Position numbers and translations under genes: made by a program
The notes under the pieces: model-generated
Database searches by the model: none
What the model saw: only the letters and a program-made list of their open reading frames with translations
Told to the model about the DNA's origin: nothing
In this document: piece after piece, positions 8,179 through 17,865 of the stretch
Layout of the letters: the number at the start of each line of letters is the position of its first letter
Position numbering within the stretch: the stretch's first letter is position 1
Origin: Muriicola soli
GTDB taxonomy: Bacteria; Bacteroidota; Bacteroidia; Flavobacteriales; Flavobacteriaceae
Direction of reading: 5' to 3'
DNA length: 64,000 nt
Assembly: GCF_004139715.1 (NCBI RefSeq)
Contig: NZ_CP035544.1
Span: 868,001-932,000, forward strand

Positions 8179-8745
8179 TTAATCTAGTGTTATACGGGTA
8201 ATGTCTTTCTCCTCCACTTGCAATAGATTCATAATCGCATCGATATTAGAAGGATCCATCCTCGACGTTTGTCCGTATTCAGCCGGCACAATAGCGATCC
8301 TGAATACCTGGTTGTCCGTGTCGCCGGGCATAAGGGTGCTGAGGTCAAAATCAGACTCAAGGAAAATACTTACATCAAAGAAGGTATGGTCGTAATTGTA
8401 TTGCAACAATCCCTGGTTTAAGATCCTTGTCTGCGGCAGCAGTCTCCAGATATCAACAAACTCGCCATTTCCATCATCGGTTTCGTCCCAGAGGATGTAA
8501 ACGAATACCAGATCAGATTCAAATACTTCAACTGTGTTCGGGAATTCATAAAAGATGGAGTATTCATTAGCTGCATCAAAGGTTCCTTCAATTTCCAGGA
8601 CAGTGCCCAGAATATTAATACCATCCTGGCCGTCTAATCCATCAAGGCCGTCAAATCCGGGAGGTCCCGGAGGTCCTGCAGGGCCTTCACATGAGATCAT
8701 AAGGGCAACTACTAGGGTGCTGAAAATAAGTCCGATTTTTTTCAT
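8179..8745 (-). CDS. Collagen-like repeat lipoprotein of unknown function
   Basis: A lipoprotein signal peptide with lipobox LMISC (Cys19) is followed directly by about seven Gly-X-Y triplets (residues 21-43, GPAGPPGPPGFDGLDG and on), a short collagen-like stalk. A globular acidic domain of about 140 residues, which I do not recognise, makes up the rest. This layout recurs in Bacteroidota as small surface lipoproteins. The stalk probably trimerises and lifts the domain off the outer membrane. It is monocistronic, with its own terminator. The 218 bases between its start and glgE hold both divergent promoters, but I could not fit the TTG/TAnnTTTG consensus convincingly. Confidence 0.8.
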   Translation of the reverse strand: MKKIGLIFSTLVVALMISCEGPAGPPGPPGFDGLDGLDGQDGINILGTVLEIEGTFDAANEYSIFYEFPNTVEVFESDLVFVYILWDETDDGNGEFVDIWRLLPQTRILNQGLLQYNYDHTFFDVSIFLESDFDLSTLMPGDTDNQVFRIAIVPAEYGQTSRMDPSNIDAIMNLLQVEEKDITRITLD

Positions 8746-8963
8746 AATTCAATTCATTTTAAGATTCCGTTGGTAATTAATTCGGAATGGGTTTGTCTTG
8801 ATTTTCTAAAAATTATTGTTTGATAGGAAATTAGGTTTCAAAAAGCGTTCCAAAAATTTAAAAATAGCCAAAATCTGATAGTAAATCCCCTGTAAATTTA
8901 TAGGTTTAAGGAGATTCTTTTCGGTATAATTTTCTATTTTTAGCCAAAACCAAAGAATCAGTT

Positions 8964-10904
8964 ATGCCAATGAAACAAGAGCGAGTGGTGATCGAAAATG
9001 TAAACCCTCAACTCCAGTGTGGTGCCTATTACATCAAAAGGGTTGTAGGGGAAACAGTAATAGTTCACGCCGATGTTCTCGGAGATGGTCATGATGTGAT
9101 CCAGGCTGAGGTGGCTTATAAACACGAAAGTGAGAAGTCTTTTACCCAATTGCGGATGGAGCATTTAGGCAATGATGTACACCATGCAATTTTTAAGGTA
9201 AATAAGCAGGGATACTACGATTACAAGGTAGAAGGGTGGGTTGATAATCCACTGAATTGGCAACACGGCATTGAGGCAAAACTTAAGGATGGGCAAATTG
9301 TGACCAGCGAATTGTTGGATGGCGTGCAGTATTTAAAGGTTTTACAGAAAAAACTAAAAGGCAAAGAGAAAGAATACATCTCAGATCTCATTCAAGCTTT
9401 TCAGGATAAAGACAAATACGAAACAGCAGTTAAGGAAGCAATTTCAAAAAAGCTCCACGAGATGTTCATCAAACATCCGCTGAAGAATTTAGTTAACTCA
9501 AGTGCGGTTCTTAAAGTCTATGTAGACCGGAAAAAGGCAAATTTCAGTACCTGGTACGAATTCTTTCCGCGTTCAACCGCTGTAGAGGAAGGCAAACACG
9601 GTACTTTTAAAGATGCTCAGCGATTATTTCCAAAGATCTCAGCCATGGGCTTTGATACGGTTTATCTTCCGCCAATACACCCTATCGGGGAAGTAAACCG
9701 AAAAGGGAAAAATAATACGACCAAGGCAGAAGAGGGAGACAGCGGTGTTCCATGGGGTATTGGCTCAAAACACGGAGGACACAAATCCATCCACCCTGAA
9801 CTCGGATCTGAAAAGGATTTTAAAGACTTTATTAAAAAAGCCTCTGAATTTGATCTCGAAGTGGCCATGGACCTGGCCTTCCAGGCGGCCCCTGACCATC
9901 CCTATATCACCTCCAATCCCGAATGGTTCAGAAAAAGGCCCGACGGAACTATGCAGTACGCTGAAAATCCGCCCAAGAAGTATCAGGACATCGTCAATTT
10001 TTATTTCGAAACAAAAGAGTATAAAAAACTATGGCAAGAACTCCTTGATGTCACCCTGCATTGGATCAGTTTCGGTATCAAAATCTTTAGGGTAGACAAT
10101 CCGCACACCAAGCCCTATTATTTCTGGAATTGGCTGATTGAAGAAGTAAAAAAGGATCATCCGGATGTGCTTTTCCTTGCGGAAGCATTTTCCAGGCCAA
10201 AAGTGATGCAGCAATTGGCCAAACAGGGCTTTTCACAGTCCTATACCTATTTTACCTGGCGGGTGCACAAACACGAACTTATAGAATACGTCACCGAACT
10301 TACACAGTCGGATATGAAGGAGTATTACCGCCCGAATTTCTGGCCAAATACCCCAGATATCAATCCGTACCACCTGCAAGGGGCCAATGAGAGCATGCAT
10401 CTGATTCGTTATGCCCTTGCCGCTACCTTGTGTGGAAACCTGGGTATTTATGGTCCTGTGTTCGAATATATGGTCTCTGAGGCTATGCCTGGGAAGGAAG
10501 AATATCTGCATTCAGAAAAATACGAAGTGCGGTTCTGGGACTGGTCAATTGAAAACAAGATCACTTATTTGATAACCAAACTGAATCATCTTCGAAAAGA
10601 TCACCCCTCCTTACAGCAAACAAATAATATCAGGTTCTGTAGAATCGACAACGACAAACTGATCGCATTTTACAAATGGAATGACGACAGAAGCGATGAG
10701 ATCCTGGTGGTGATTAATCTCGACTCCTATTACGCACAACAGGGGATGGTCCAACTCCCGCTAGGTGATTTGGGTGTCGAAGCAGGAAAACCTATTCAGA
10801 TGCGCGATCTGGTCACGGACAATAGTTACCTTTGGTACAACGAATGGAATTTTGTTGAACTCCCTCCGAGCTTGCCCTTCCATGTATTTCAAATTAAAAA
10901 ATAA
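8964..10904 (+). CDS. glgE: Alpha-1,4-glucan:maltose-1-phosphate maltosyltransferase (GH13_3)
   Basis: GlgE elongates alpha-1,4-glucans using maltose 1-phosphate as donor. An N-terminal beta domain (1-120) precedes a GH13 barrel. Diagnostic motifs are YLPPIHPIGEVNRKGKNN (234-251), AMDLAFQAAPDHPY (301-314), nucleophile D378 in FRVDNPHTKP, and acid/base E407 in FLAEAF followed by RPKVM. At 646 residues it has standard size. The maltokinase start lies 2 bases after its stop, and glgB follows, so the three form one operon that makes and branches glucan from maltose 1-phosphate. It has no trehalose synthase partner in this window. Confidence 0.95.
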   Translation: MPMKQERVVIENVNPQLQCGAYYIKRVVGETVIVHADVLGDGHDVIQAEVAYKHESEKSFTQLRMEHLGNDVHHAIFKVNKQGYYDYKVEGWVDNPLNWQHGIEAKLKDGQIVTSELLDGVQYLKVLQKKLKGKEKEYISDLIQAFQDKDKYETAVKEAISKKLHEMFIKHPLKNLVNSSAVLKVYVDRKKANFSTWYEFFPRSTAVEEGKHGTFKDAQRLFPKISAMGFDTVYLPPIHPIGEVNRKGKNNTTKAEEGDSGVPWGIGSKHGGHKSIHPELGSEKDFKDFIKKASEFDLEVAMDLAFQAAPDHPYITSNPEWFRKRPDGTMQYAENPPKKYQDIVNFYFETKEYKKLWQELLDVTLHWISFGIKIFRVDNPHTKPYYFWNWLIEEVKKDHPDVLFLAEAFSRPKVMQQLAKQGFSQSYTYFTWRVHKHELIEYVTELTQSDMKEYYRPNFWPNTPDINPYHLQGANESMHLIRYALAATLCGNLGIYGPVFEYMVSEAMPGKEEYLHSEKYEVRFWDWSIENKITYLITKLNHLRKDHPSLQQTNNIRFCRIDNDKLIAFYKWNDDRSDEILVVINLDSYYAQQGMVQLPLGDLGVEAGKPIQMRDLVTDNSYLWYNEWNFVELPPSLPFHVFQIKK

Positions 10905-10906
10905 CC

Positions 10907-12541
10907 ATGCCCAATAAAAAACAGGAATCTTCTCTGCAGGCGCCCTACACTTTTGACGTAGAGTGGGAAGCCCTGATGGATGACAAGAAGTTTATTTCGG
11001 CCTTTCTCTCAGAAATACTGGAAGAATACGTGGTAAAGCAGCGCTGGTACGGCGGGAAAAGCAGCAAGCTTAAATATATAGAATTACAGGAATACTTCCG
11101 TATTCAGCAGAAAGGGGAAGTCTACTACGGCCTGCTGTTGGAGGTGAATTTTGAAGAGGCGTTCTACCAACATTATTTTCTGCCTATCGCCTTTGTTTCT
11201 GATGAATCTTTTGCCGAAAAAGACCGCATTCTTCCTTTGAGCATAAAAGGACAGGAGGGCTTTATCATAGATGCCCTTAACCTGGAAGCCTTCAGAAAGC
11301 TCGTCTATGAAAGGATCATCACTGCCGAACTCAATGATACTACCCGGGTTCAATACCACCACAGTCTTAATTTTAACGGGGAACCCTACGAATCTTCCAA
11401 ATTCATGGGCATGGAACAGAGTAATACCTCTATCATTATCAACGGGAAATCGGTTATCAAATTCTTCCGCAGGATATATGCCGATAAAAACCCCGACTAT
11501 GAGATGAGTCGTTTTCTCTCAGAGCGCAAAGGCTATAAGAATACTCCGCCATATCAGGGCAGTCTGAGCATCATCGATACGGATAACGTAAGTGTTACCA
11601 TCGCCCTGATGCAGGAATTGATCCCTAACCAGGGGGATGCCTGGGACTACATGCTCAAAGAACTCCACAAGGTATTCAGCAATCTCGAGAATAAGCATAT
11701 CAATGTAGATCACCTGCCGGATGTTCAATTATTCGACCGATTAAAGATCAATGACGTACCCCCGCAAATCATAGATTGGGCCGGACTCAACGTTTTTCTC
11801 AAATTGCAGACCCTGGCCAGGAGGACTGCTGAAATGCACATTGCCCTTGGTTCTGAATTTGAAGACACAGGTTTTACTCCTACTAACTTCACCGGAGACT
11901 ATGAGGTCTGGCTAAAAAATCGCCTGCTTTATCAATTCCAAAACCGTCTAAATACGGTTGAAAATAATTTACATCGCTTAAAGGATCTTTCCCTGGACCT
12001 GGCTAAAGAATTTCTGGAGCGTAAAAATGAAATCAGGAAACGATTTGTGGATTTCGACTGGACAAAGTTAAAAGGAGAGCGACTCAGAGTTCACGGGGAC
12101 TACCACCTCGGACAGGTCCTTGTGAAGGATGACGATTTTTACTTACTCGATTTTGAGGGAGAACCCGAAAGCACGATCCGGGATAGAAAAGTAAAACAAC
12201 CGCCTCTTAAAGATGTGGCAGGAATGTTCCGGTCTTTTCATTACGCCGTTTACGCCACCATTTTTAACAATGAGGACAGCTACCCGTATTCGCGGGGAGA
12301 ACTCTTTAAGGCAGGTGAGATTTTATACCGTTATTTTGTTGGGGTCTTTATGGAAACCTATGTAGACCTTATTCAAAAGCAAAATATCAATATTGGATAC
12401 AGTCAGGAACGCATTTTCATCCTAAAATACTGCATGCTGGAAAAGGCGGTTTATGAACTGGGGTATGAAATGAATTCCAGACCATTATGGGCGGTGATTC
12501 CACTGCAGGGCATCATGAGTATTTTGAACAAAACTAACTAA
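10907..12541 (+). CDS. mak: Maltokinase (Mak/Pep2)
   Basis: Phosphorylates maltose with ATP to maltose 1-phosphate, the GlgE substrate. The early tract VVKQRWYGGKS (near 43-53) is typical of the maltokinase N-terminal cap. The aminoglycoside-phosphotransferase-like kinase core has HGDYHLGQVLV starting at H396 (catalytic Asp398) and the metal-binding LLDFEGEP around D415. At 544 residues it is a stand-alone kinase, not the TreS-Mak fusion seen in many bacteria. It is immediately downstream of glgE with a 2-base gap, and glgB follows after 17 bases. Confidence 0.92.
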   Translation: MPNKKQESSLQAPYTFDVEWEALMDDKKFISAFLSEILEEYVVKQRWYGGKSSKLKYIELQEYFRIQQKGEVYYGLLLEVNFEEAFYQHYFLPIAFVSDESFAEKDRILPLSIKGQEGFIIDALNLEAFRKLVYERIITAELNDTTRVQYHHSLNFNGEPYESSKFMGMEQSNTSIIINGKSVIKFFRRIYADKNPDYEMSRFLSERKGYKNTPPYQGSLSIIDTDNVSVTIALMQELIPNQGDAWDYMLKELHKVFSNLENKHINVDHLPDVQLFDRLKINDVPPQIIDWAGLNVFLKLQTLARRTAEMHIALGSEFEDTGFTPTNFTGDYEVWLKNRLLYQFQNRLNTVENNLHRLKDLSLDLAKEFLERKNEIRKRFVDFDWTKLKGERLRVHGDYHLGQVLVKDDDFYLLDFEGEPESTIRDRKVKQPPLKDVAGMFRSFHYAVYATIFNNEDSYPYSRGELFKAGEILYRYFVGVFMETYVDLIQKQNINIGYSQERIFILKYCMLEKAVYELGYEMNSRPLWAVIPLQGIMSILNKTN

Positions 12542-12558
12542 CAACTAATAAGACAAAC

Positions 12559-14454
12559 ATGGGCAACGTTATACCCCACAGTGTATTTTCCGAATTCGAC
12601 ATCAATTTGTTTAAATCGGGTAAACATTACCGACTCTACGAAAAATTAGGATCGCACCCCATGGAAGTAAACGGGGAAAAAGGCACCTACTTTGCCGTTT
12701 GGGCCCCATCGGCAAAAGCCGTCTCCGTAGTAGGGGATTTTAACTACTGGCTCGAGGGCGACCACAAACTCAATGTCCGCTGGGATGCCAGTGGCATTTG
12801 GGAAGGTTTTATCCCCGGAGTAAAGCCGGGAACGAAGTATAAATACAAGATCCATTCGCACAATCAGGATATCAAGACAGAAAAGGCGGATCCATTCGCC
12901 CGTTATTCGGAACAACCTCCAAAAACAGCATCCGTAGTCTGGGATAAAACCTACAAATGGAAGGATAAAAAATGGATGGACACCCGTAAGGAAAAAAACA
13001 GTCTGGACGCTCCCTATTCCGTCTATGAAGTTCATTTGGGATCGTGGAAGAAAAACGAAAAAAATGAGTTCCTGACCTACGAGGAACTGTCTAAAGACCT
13101 TGTGGCCTACGTCAAAGAAATGAATTTCACTCATGTGGAATTTATGCCGGTGATGGAATATCCTTACGATCCGTCCTGGGGATATCAGTTAACCGGATAT
13201 TTTGCGCCAACATCCAGATTTGGTGAACCTGAAGGCCTTAAATTGTTAATTGATACCCTGCATCAAAATGGCATTGGGGTGATTTTAGACTGGGTACCTT
13301 CGCATTTTCCGGAGGATGCACACGGTTTGGGCTTTTTTGATGGTTCTAGTCTTTACGAACATCCCGACAGGCGAAGGGGTTACCATCCGGATTGGAAATC
13401 TCTGATCTTTAATTACGGCAGGAATGAAGTTCGGGCCTTTTTGATCAGCAATGCATTATTCTGGTTAGACCAGTACCACGTAGACGGGCTGCGGGTTGAT
13501 GCCGTTGCCTCCATGCTTTACCTCGATTATTCCAGGGACGAAGGAGAGTGGGAACCCAATATTTACGGAAATAATGAAAACCTTGAAGCCATTTCCCTCA
13601 TCAGGGAATTAAACGAAGAAGTATACAAGAGTTTTGAGGGAGTGCAAACCATTGCTGAAGAATCTACATCTTTTTCTATGGTTTCCAGACCTGTGAGTAT
13701 TGGAGGTCTTGGATTTGGGATGAAGTGGATGATGGGATGGATGCACGATAGTCTAGAGTATTTTAAAAAAGAACCTGTTTATCGCAGGCATCATCAAAAC
13801 GATCTTACGTTTAGCATGACTTACGCCTTTACGGAAAACTTTATGTTGCCTTTTTCTCATGATGAAGTTGTGTACGGGAAACAGTCCCTCCTTTACAAAA
13901 TGCCGGGAGACGAGTGGCAACGCTTTGCCAACCTGAGATTATTGTTTGGATATATGTTTACCCATCCCGGCACCAATCTGCTGTTTATGGGCGCTGAATT
14001 CGGTCAATCTTCCGAATGGAATTTCGAACAAAGTCTGGATTGGCATCTCTTGCAATACGAATTCCACGATGGAGTACGTCAATTGGTTAAGGATCTCAAT
14101 AAGTTTTATCGCGATCATCCGGCACTGTTTGAAAAGCAATTTAGCTCTGAAGGTTTTCAATGGATTGATTACGGAGACCACGAGAACTCAGTTCTTACCT
14201 ATATGCGAAAGGGGCACAAGGAAGAAGATGATCTGGTGATAGCCTGTAACTTCACGCCGGTACCCAGGGAAAAATACAGAATAGGAGTTCCCAGAAGTGG
14301 ACAATTCAAGGAGGTTTTTAATACTGACGCCAAGAAATATGGCGGAAGTGGGTCAAAAAATACCATCAGAAAAACTTCAAAAAAGTCCTGGCACGGGAAG
14401 GATCACTCTATTGAAGTAACGATTCCTCCACTTGGGATGGTTGTTTTTCTTTGA
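12559..14454 (+). CDS. glgB: 1,4-alpha-glucan branching enzyme
   Basis: Creates alpha-1,6 branches in the linear glucan made by GlgE. An N-terminal CBM48-type beta domain (FAVWAPSAKAVSVVGDFN, near 45-62) is followed by a GH13_9 barrel. The catalytic nucleophile is D314 in GLRVDAVASMLYLDYS and the acid/base is E367 in IAEESTS. PYDPSWGYQLTGYFAPTSR and PFSHDEVVYGK are family signatures. The protein is 631 residues, at the short end for GlgB, consistent with one N-terminal carbohydrate module. It is the third gene of the glgE-mak-glgB operon. Confidence 0.95.
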   Translation: MGNVIPHSVFSEFDINLFKSGKHYRLYEKLGSHPMEVNGEKGTYFAVWAPSAKAVSVVGDFNYWLEGDHKLNVRWDASGIWEGFIPGVKPGTKYKYKIHSHNQDIKTEKADPFARYSEQPPKTASVVWDKTYKWKDKKWMDTRKEKNSLDAPYSVYEVHLGSWKKNEKNEFLTYEELSKDLVAYVKEMNFTHVEFMPVMEYPYDPSWGYQLTGYFAPTSRFGEPEGLKLLIDTLHQNGIGVILDWVPSHFPEDAHGLGFFDGSSLYEHPDRRRGYHPDWKSLIFNYGRNEVRAFLISNALFWLDQYHVDGLRVDAVASMLYLDYSRDEGEWEPNIYGNNENLEAISLIRELNEEVYKSFEGVQTIAEESTSFSMVSRPVSIGGLGFGMKWMMGWMHDSLEYFKKEPVYRRHHQNDLTFSMTYAFTENFMLPFSHDEVVYGKQSLLYKMPGDEWQRFANLRLLFGYMFTHPGTNLLFMGAEFGQSSEWNFEQSLDWHLLQYEFHDGVRQLVKDLNKFYRDHPALFEKQFSSEGFQWIDYGDHENSVLTYMRKGHKEEDDLVIACNFTPVPREKYRIGVPRSGQFKEVFNTDAKKYGGSGSKNTIRKTSKKSWHGKDHSIEVTIPPLGMVVFL

Positions 14455-14552
14455 TAACGGCCAGCTATATCGATGTAGTTTATAAATGATAACAAGATCA
14501 TTTTACAATTTAAGTTGAATGTCTTTCTTTTGCGCATTGTTAAGAAAAACCT

Positions 14553-16952
14553 ATGATCACTAATACAGAGTTAGAATACAAGGGAAATCTTTACCCTGAC
14601 CAAATAGTTGATTTTAAAAAGGATTCCGATAAATTTTACTTCACTACCCAGAATGGCGTTATTCTAGAGATAACGGTTATCAGGAATAGTACCATCAGGT
14701 TTCGCTACGCTACCGATCACGTTATGGAACCCGATTTCTCCTATGCTATAAGTCCGGACGCCCCCAGGGGATATAAAGACCTCAAGGCAGAGGAGACCGA
14801 TACGGAATACCTCATTAGCACGGCAAAAGTAAAAGTCCTGGTAGACAAGAAATCAATGCGTGTGCAGATCTCAGATCTCGAAGGAAACATAATCAATGAA
14901 GATGAATTGGGCTTCCACTATGAAGAGAATTATACCTACGGTGGTAACTCTGTAAAAATGAGTAAGATTACCCAGTCCGGTGAAAGTTTTTACGGGATGG
15001 GTGACAAGGCGACCCACTTTAACCTGAAAGGGAAAAGAGTACATAACTGGGTTACTGACCAATACGCTTTTGGCAAGGATCAGGATCCATTGTACAAAGC
15101 AGTCCCATTTTACATTGGCCTTCATCAGAACAAGGCCTATGGGTTATTTTTTGACAATACGTTTAAAACCCACTTCGATTTTGCTCATGAGCGAAGGAAC
15201 GTAACGAGTTTTTGGGCTGAAGGCGGGGAGATGAATTACTATTTCTTTTACGGCCCTGATATGTCGCGTGTGGTTAGATCGTACACCGACCTTACCGGTA
15301 CGCCGGAATTGCCGCCGTTATGGGCCCTGGGCTATCACCAGTCTAAGTGGAGTTATTTTCCTGAAAGCAGGGTAAAGCAGATTGCCAGTAAGTTTCGAAA
15401 GCTGAAGATTCCCTGTGATGCCATATACCTCGATATCGATTATATGGATGGATTCAGGTGCTTTACCTGGGATAAAACGAAATTTCCTGATCCCAAAAAG
15501 ATGATTTCGGAACTCAATGAAGACGGATTTAAGACCGTGGTCATGATCGATCCGGGGATTAAAATAGACCGGGATTATTGGGTTTACCAGGAGGCTATAA
15601 AGAACGATTATTTCTGCAAACGGGGAGACGGACCGCTGATGAGCGGAAAAGTTTGGCCGGGCCAATGCAACTTCCCTGATTATACTAATCCTGAAGTCAG
15701 AGAATGGTGGGCCGGACTCTATAAAGAATTGATGTCGGAAGTAGGTGCCCACGCTGTGTGGAACGACATGAATGAACCAGCCGTAATGGAAGTGCCCACG
15801 AAAACGGCGCCTTTGGATACAAGGCACGATTTTGACGGGCATCCCTGTAGTCACAGAAAAGCGCATAATATTTACGGGATGCAAATGGTAAGGGCAACTT
15901 ACGAAGGCGTAAAGAAATACGTTTACCCCAAAAGACCTTTTGTTATTACCAGAGCCGGATATTCAGGAACACAGCGATTTGCTTCAACCTGGACGGGGGA
16001 TAATGTTGCTACATGGGAACACCTCTGGATCGCCAATGTTCAGGTACAGCGCATGTGCGTTAGTGGGATGTCATTTGTGGGAACCGATATTGGCGGGTTT
16101 GCCGAACAGCCCAACGGGGAATTATTTGCGCGCTGGATACAATTGGGAATTTTCCATCCCTTCTGCCGAGTTCATAGTAGTGGGGATCATGGAGATCAGG
16201 AACCCTGGTCTTTTGACAAGGAGGTCACCAATATTGTAAGAAAATTTATAGAATTAAGATATCAGTTACTGCCTTACCTCTACACCAGTTTTTACAGGTA
16301 TTACAAGGAAAGTATCCCGATGATCAAACCTCTGGTTTATCACGATCAGGAGGACCAGCAGACGCATTTCCGTACGGATGAATTTATTTTTGGTGAACAA
16401 ATTCTCGTTTGCCCCGTACAGGAGCCAAATGCCAAAGGTAGACGAATGTATATCCCCAGGGGTACATGGTACGATTACTGGACTAACGAAACTGTGGAAG
16501 GGGGTTCAGAAAAATGGGTTGATGCCGATATTGACAAGATCCCGATTTTTATCAAAGAGGGAGCAATTATCCCAAAATACCCTGTTCAACAATACGTTGG
16601 AGAATTGAAAATTGAGGAACTCCAACTCGACGTGTATTACAAAAACGGTATTGAAAATTCCATGATCTACGAGGATGCTCAGGATGGATATGACTATACC
16701 AAGGGGGAATTCAGTCTTCGGAATTTTAAATTAACCGGGAAGGAAAATGAACTCATTTTGCAGCAATTTAAAGATGGGAATTTCATCACCACTTATGAGA
16801 CCTTTAAACTCAACCTGATGGGTCTTCCCTTTAAAATTAAGTCAATTCAGCTCGATAATGAGTCTATTGCTCTGAAAGATGTCAAAATGAACGGCAGCAA
16901 TACCATACATGTAACCAAAGAATTTACGACCCTGCATATTATCGGTAAGTGA
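14553..16952 (+). CDS. Glycoside hydrolase family 31 alpha-glucosidase
   Basis: A retaining alpha-glucosidase-like enzyme of 799 residues without a signal peptide, so probably cytoplasmic. An N-terminal beta-sandwich with GESFYGMGDKATHFNLKG leads to the barrel. IPCDAIYLDIDYMDGFRCFTWD contributes subsite residues. The nucleophile is D405 in WNDMNEPAVM and the acid/base is D483 in TWTGDN. It starts 98 bases after glgB on the same strand and probably acts with it, releasing glucose or trimming maltodextrins. Alpha-glucosidase is the best guess, but GH31 also covers alpha-xylosidases and transglycosylases. Confidence 0.88.
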   Translation: MITNTELEYKGNLYPDQIVDFKKDSDKFYFTTQNGVILEITVIRNSTIRFRYATDHVMEPDFSYAISPDAPRGYKDLKAEETDTEYLISTAKVKVLVDKKSMRVQISDLEGNIINEDELGFHYEENYTYGGNSVKMSKITQSGESFYGMGDKATHFNLKGKRVHNWVTDQYAFGKDQDPLYKAVPFYIGLHQNKAYGLFFDNTFKTHFDFAHERRNVTSFWAEGGEMNYYFFYGPDMSRVVRSYTDLTGTPELPPLWALGYHQSKWSYFPESRVKQIASKFRKLKIPCDAIYLDIDYMDGFRCFTWDKTKFPDPKKMISELNEDGFKTVVMIDPGIKIDRDYWVYQEAIKNDYFCKRGDGPLMSGKVWPGQCNFPDYTNPEVREWWAGLYKELMSEVGAHAVWNDMNEPAVMEVPTKTAPLDTRHDFDGHPCSHRKAHNIYGMQMVRATYEGVKKYVYPKRPFVITRAGYSGTQRFASTWTGDNVATWEHLWIANVQVQRMCVSGMSFVGTDIGGFAEQPNGELFARWIQLGIFHPFCRVHSSGDHGDQEPWSFDKEVTNIVRKFIELRYQLLPYLYTSFYRYYKESIPMIKPLVYHDQEDQQTHFRTDEFIFGEQILVCPVQEPNAKGRRMYIPRGTWYDYWTNETVEGGSEKWVDADIDKIPIFIKEGAIIPKYPVQQYVGELKIEELQLDVYYKNGIENSMIYEDAQDGYDYTKGEFSLRNFKLTGKENELILQQFKDGNFITTYETFKLNLMGLPFKIKSIQLDNESIALKDVKMNGSNTIHVTKEFTTLHIIGK

Positions 16953-16983
16953 TTTTTTGTAAATTCCACCCAAAGACCTTAAA

Positions 16984-17796
16984 ATGAAAAAGAAGCTATA
17001 TCTGATTATTTTAGTGTTCTTCGGAATACTGGGATGCAAGACCAATCCTTTCACCGGGAAAAGTACCTTAAATTTCTATCAGAACAATTCCATATTTCCC
17101 ACAGCTTTTGCCCAATACGATGAATTTCTCAAGGGGAATAAAGTGGTTACCGGTACTAGCGAAGCAAATACTATTACTACTGTGGGACAGCGTATTGCCA
17201 AGGCGGCTGAACGCTGGTTAAGCGCCAACGGATATCCGGGTTATCTCAAGGACTACCAGTGGGAGTACAATCTGGTGCAGGATGAGACTGTAAACGCCTG
17301 GTGTATGCCGGGGGGAAAGATTGTTTTTTATACCGGAATCCTACCGATTTGTCAGGATGAAACTGGGATAGCCGTAGTTATGGGACACGAAGTGGCTCAT
17401 GCTCTGGCAGATCACGGGGCTCAACGGATGAGTGCCGGGATGATTCAACAGGGCATTGCAGTTGCAGGGAATATCGCAATTGATGATCCTCAGAAACGAA
17501 ACATTTTCAATCAGGCTTATGGCATCGGATCTACTGTAGGAGTGATGTTGCCTTTTAGCCGAAGTCATGAAACTGAAGCAGACCGGATTGGATTACAAAT
17601 CATGGCTATCGCCGGATATAACCCGGACGAAGCTGCGGAATTGTGGAAACGGATGAAGGCGAATTCCGGTGGTCAGGCACCTCCCGAATTTTTAAGTACT
17701 CACCCTTCCAATGATACGCGTATCAACAACCTCACAAATTGGGCACCGCTGGCTAAAGAAGAGGCCAAAAAATTTGGCGTGACGAGTTTTCAATAG
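16984..17796 (+). CDS. M48 family zinc metallopeptidase lipoprotein
   Basis: MKKKLYLIILVFFGILGC is a lipoprotein signal with lipidated Cys18, followed by TNPFTGKS. This is an Oma1/LoiP/YggG-like periplasmic peptidase. The zinc site is H135-E-x-x-H139 (MGHEVAHALADHGAQRMS), and HETEADRIGLQIM supplies the third ligand. NAWCMPGGKIVFYTGIL and the terminal STHPSNDTRI are hallmarks of the subgroup. At 270 residues it is complete. The role inferred from relatives is quality control of envelope proteins. Confidence 0.92.
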   Translation: MKKKLYLIILVFFGILGCKTNPFTGKSTLNFYQNNSIFPTAFAQYDEFLKGNKVVTGTSEANTITTVGQRIAKAAERWLSANGYPGYLKDYQWEYNLVQDETVNAWCMPGGKIVFYTGILPICQDETGIAVVMGHEVAHALADHGAQRMSAGMIQQGIAVAGNIAIDDPQKRNIFNQAYGIGSTVGVMLPFSRSHETEADRIGLQIMAIAGYNPDEAAELWKRMKANSGGQAPPEFLSTHPSNDTRINNLTNWAPLAKEEAKKFGVTSFQ

Positions 17797-17865
17797 GTGA
17801 TTGCAATTATTTTATCGATCTGCAAATAGTAATCAATGCCTGTGATCTAATCATATTGAAATGCA

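Noticed and set aside
14484-14503. AT-rich inverted repeat AAATGAT / ATCATTT after glgB
   Set aside because: It has no GC and no clear T tract, so it is not a convincing terminator.
15318-15884. 188-codon minus-strand frame inside the GH31 gene
   Set aside because: It is antisense to the GH31 catalytic region, whose motifs are intact, and shows no family features.
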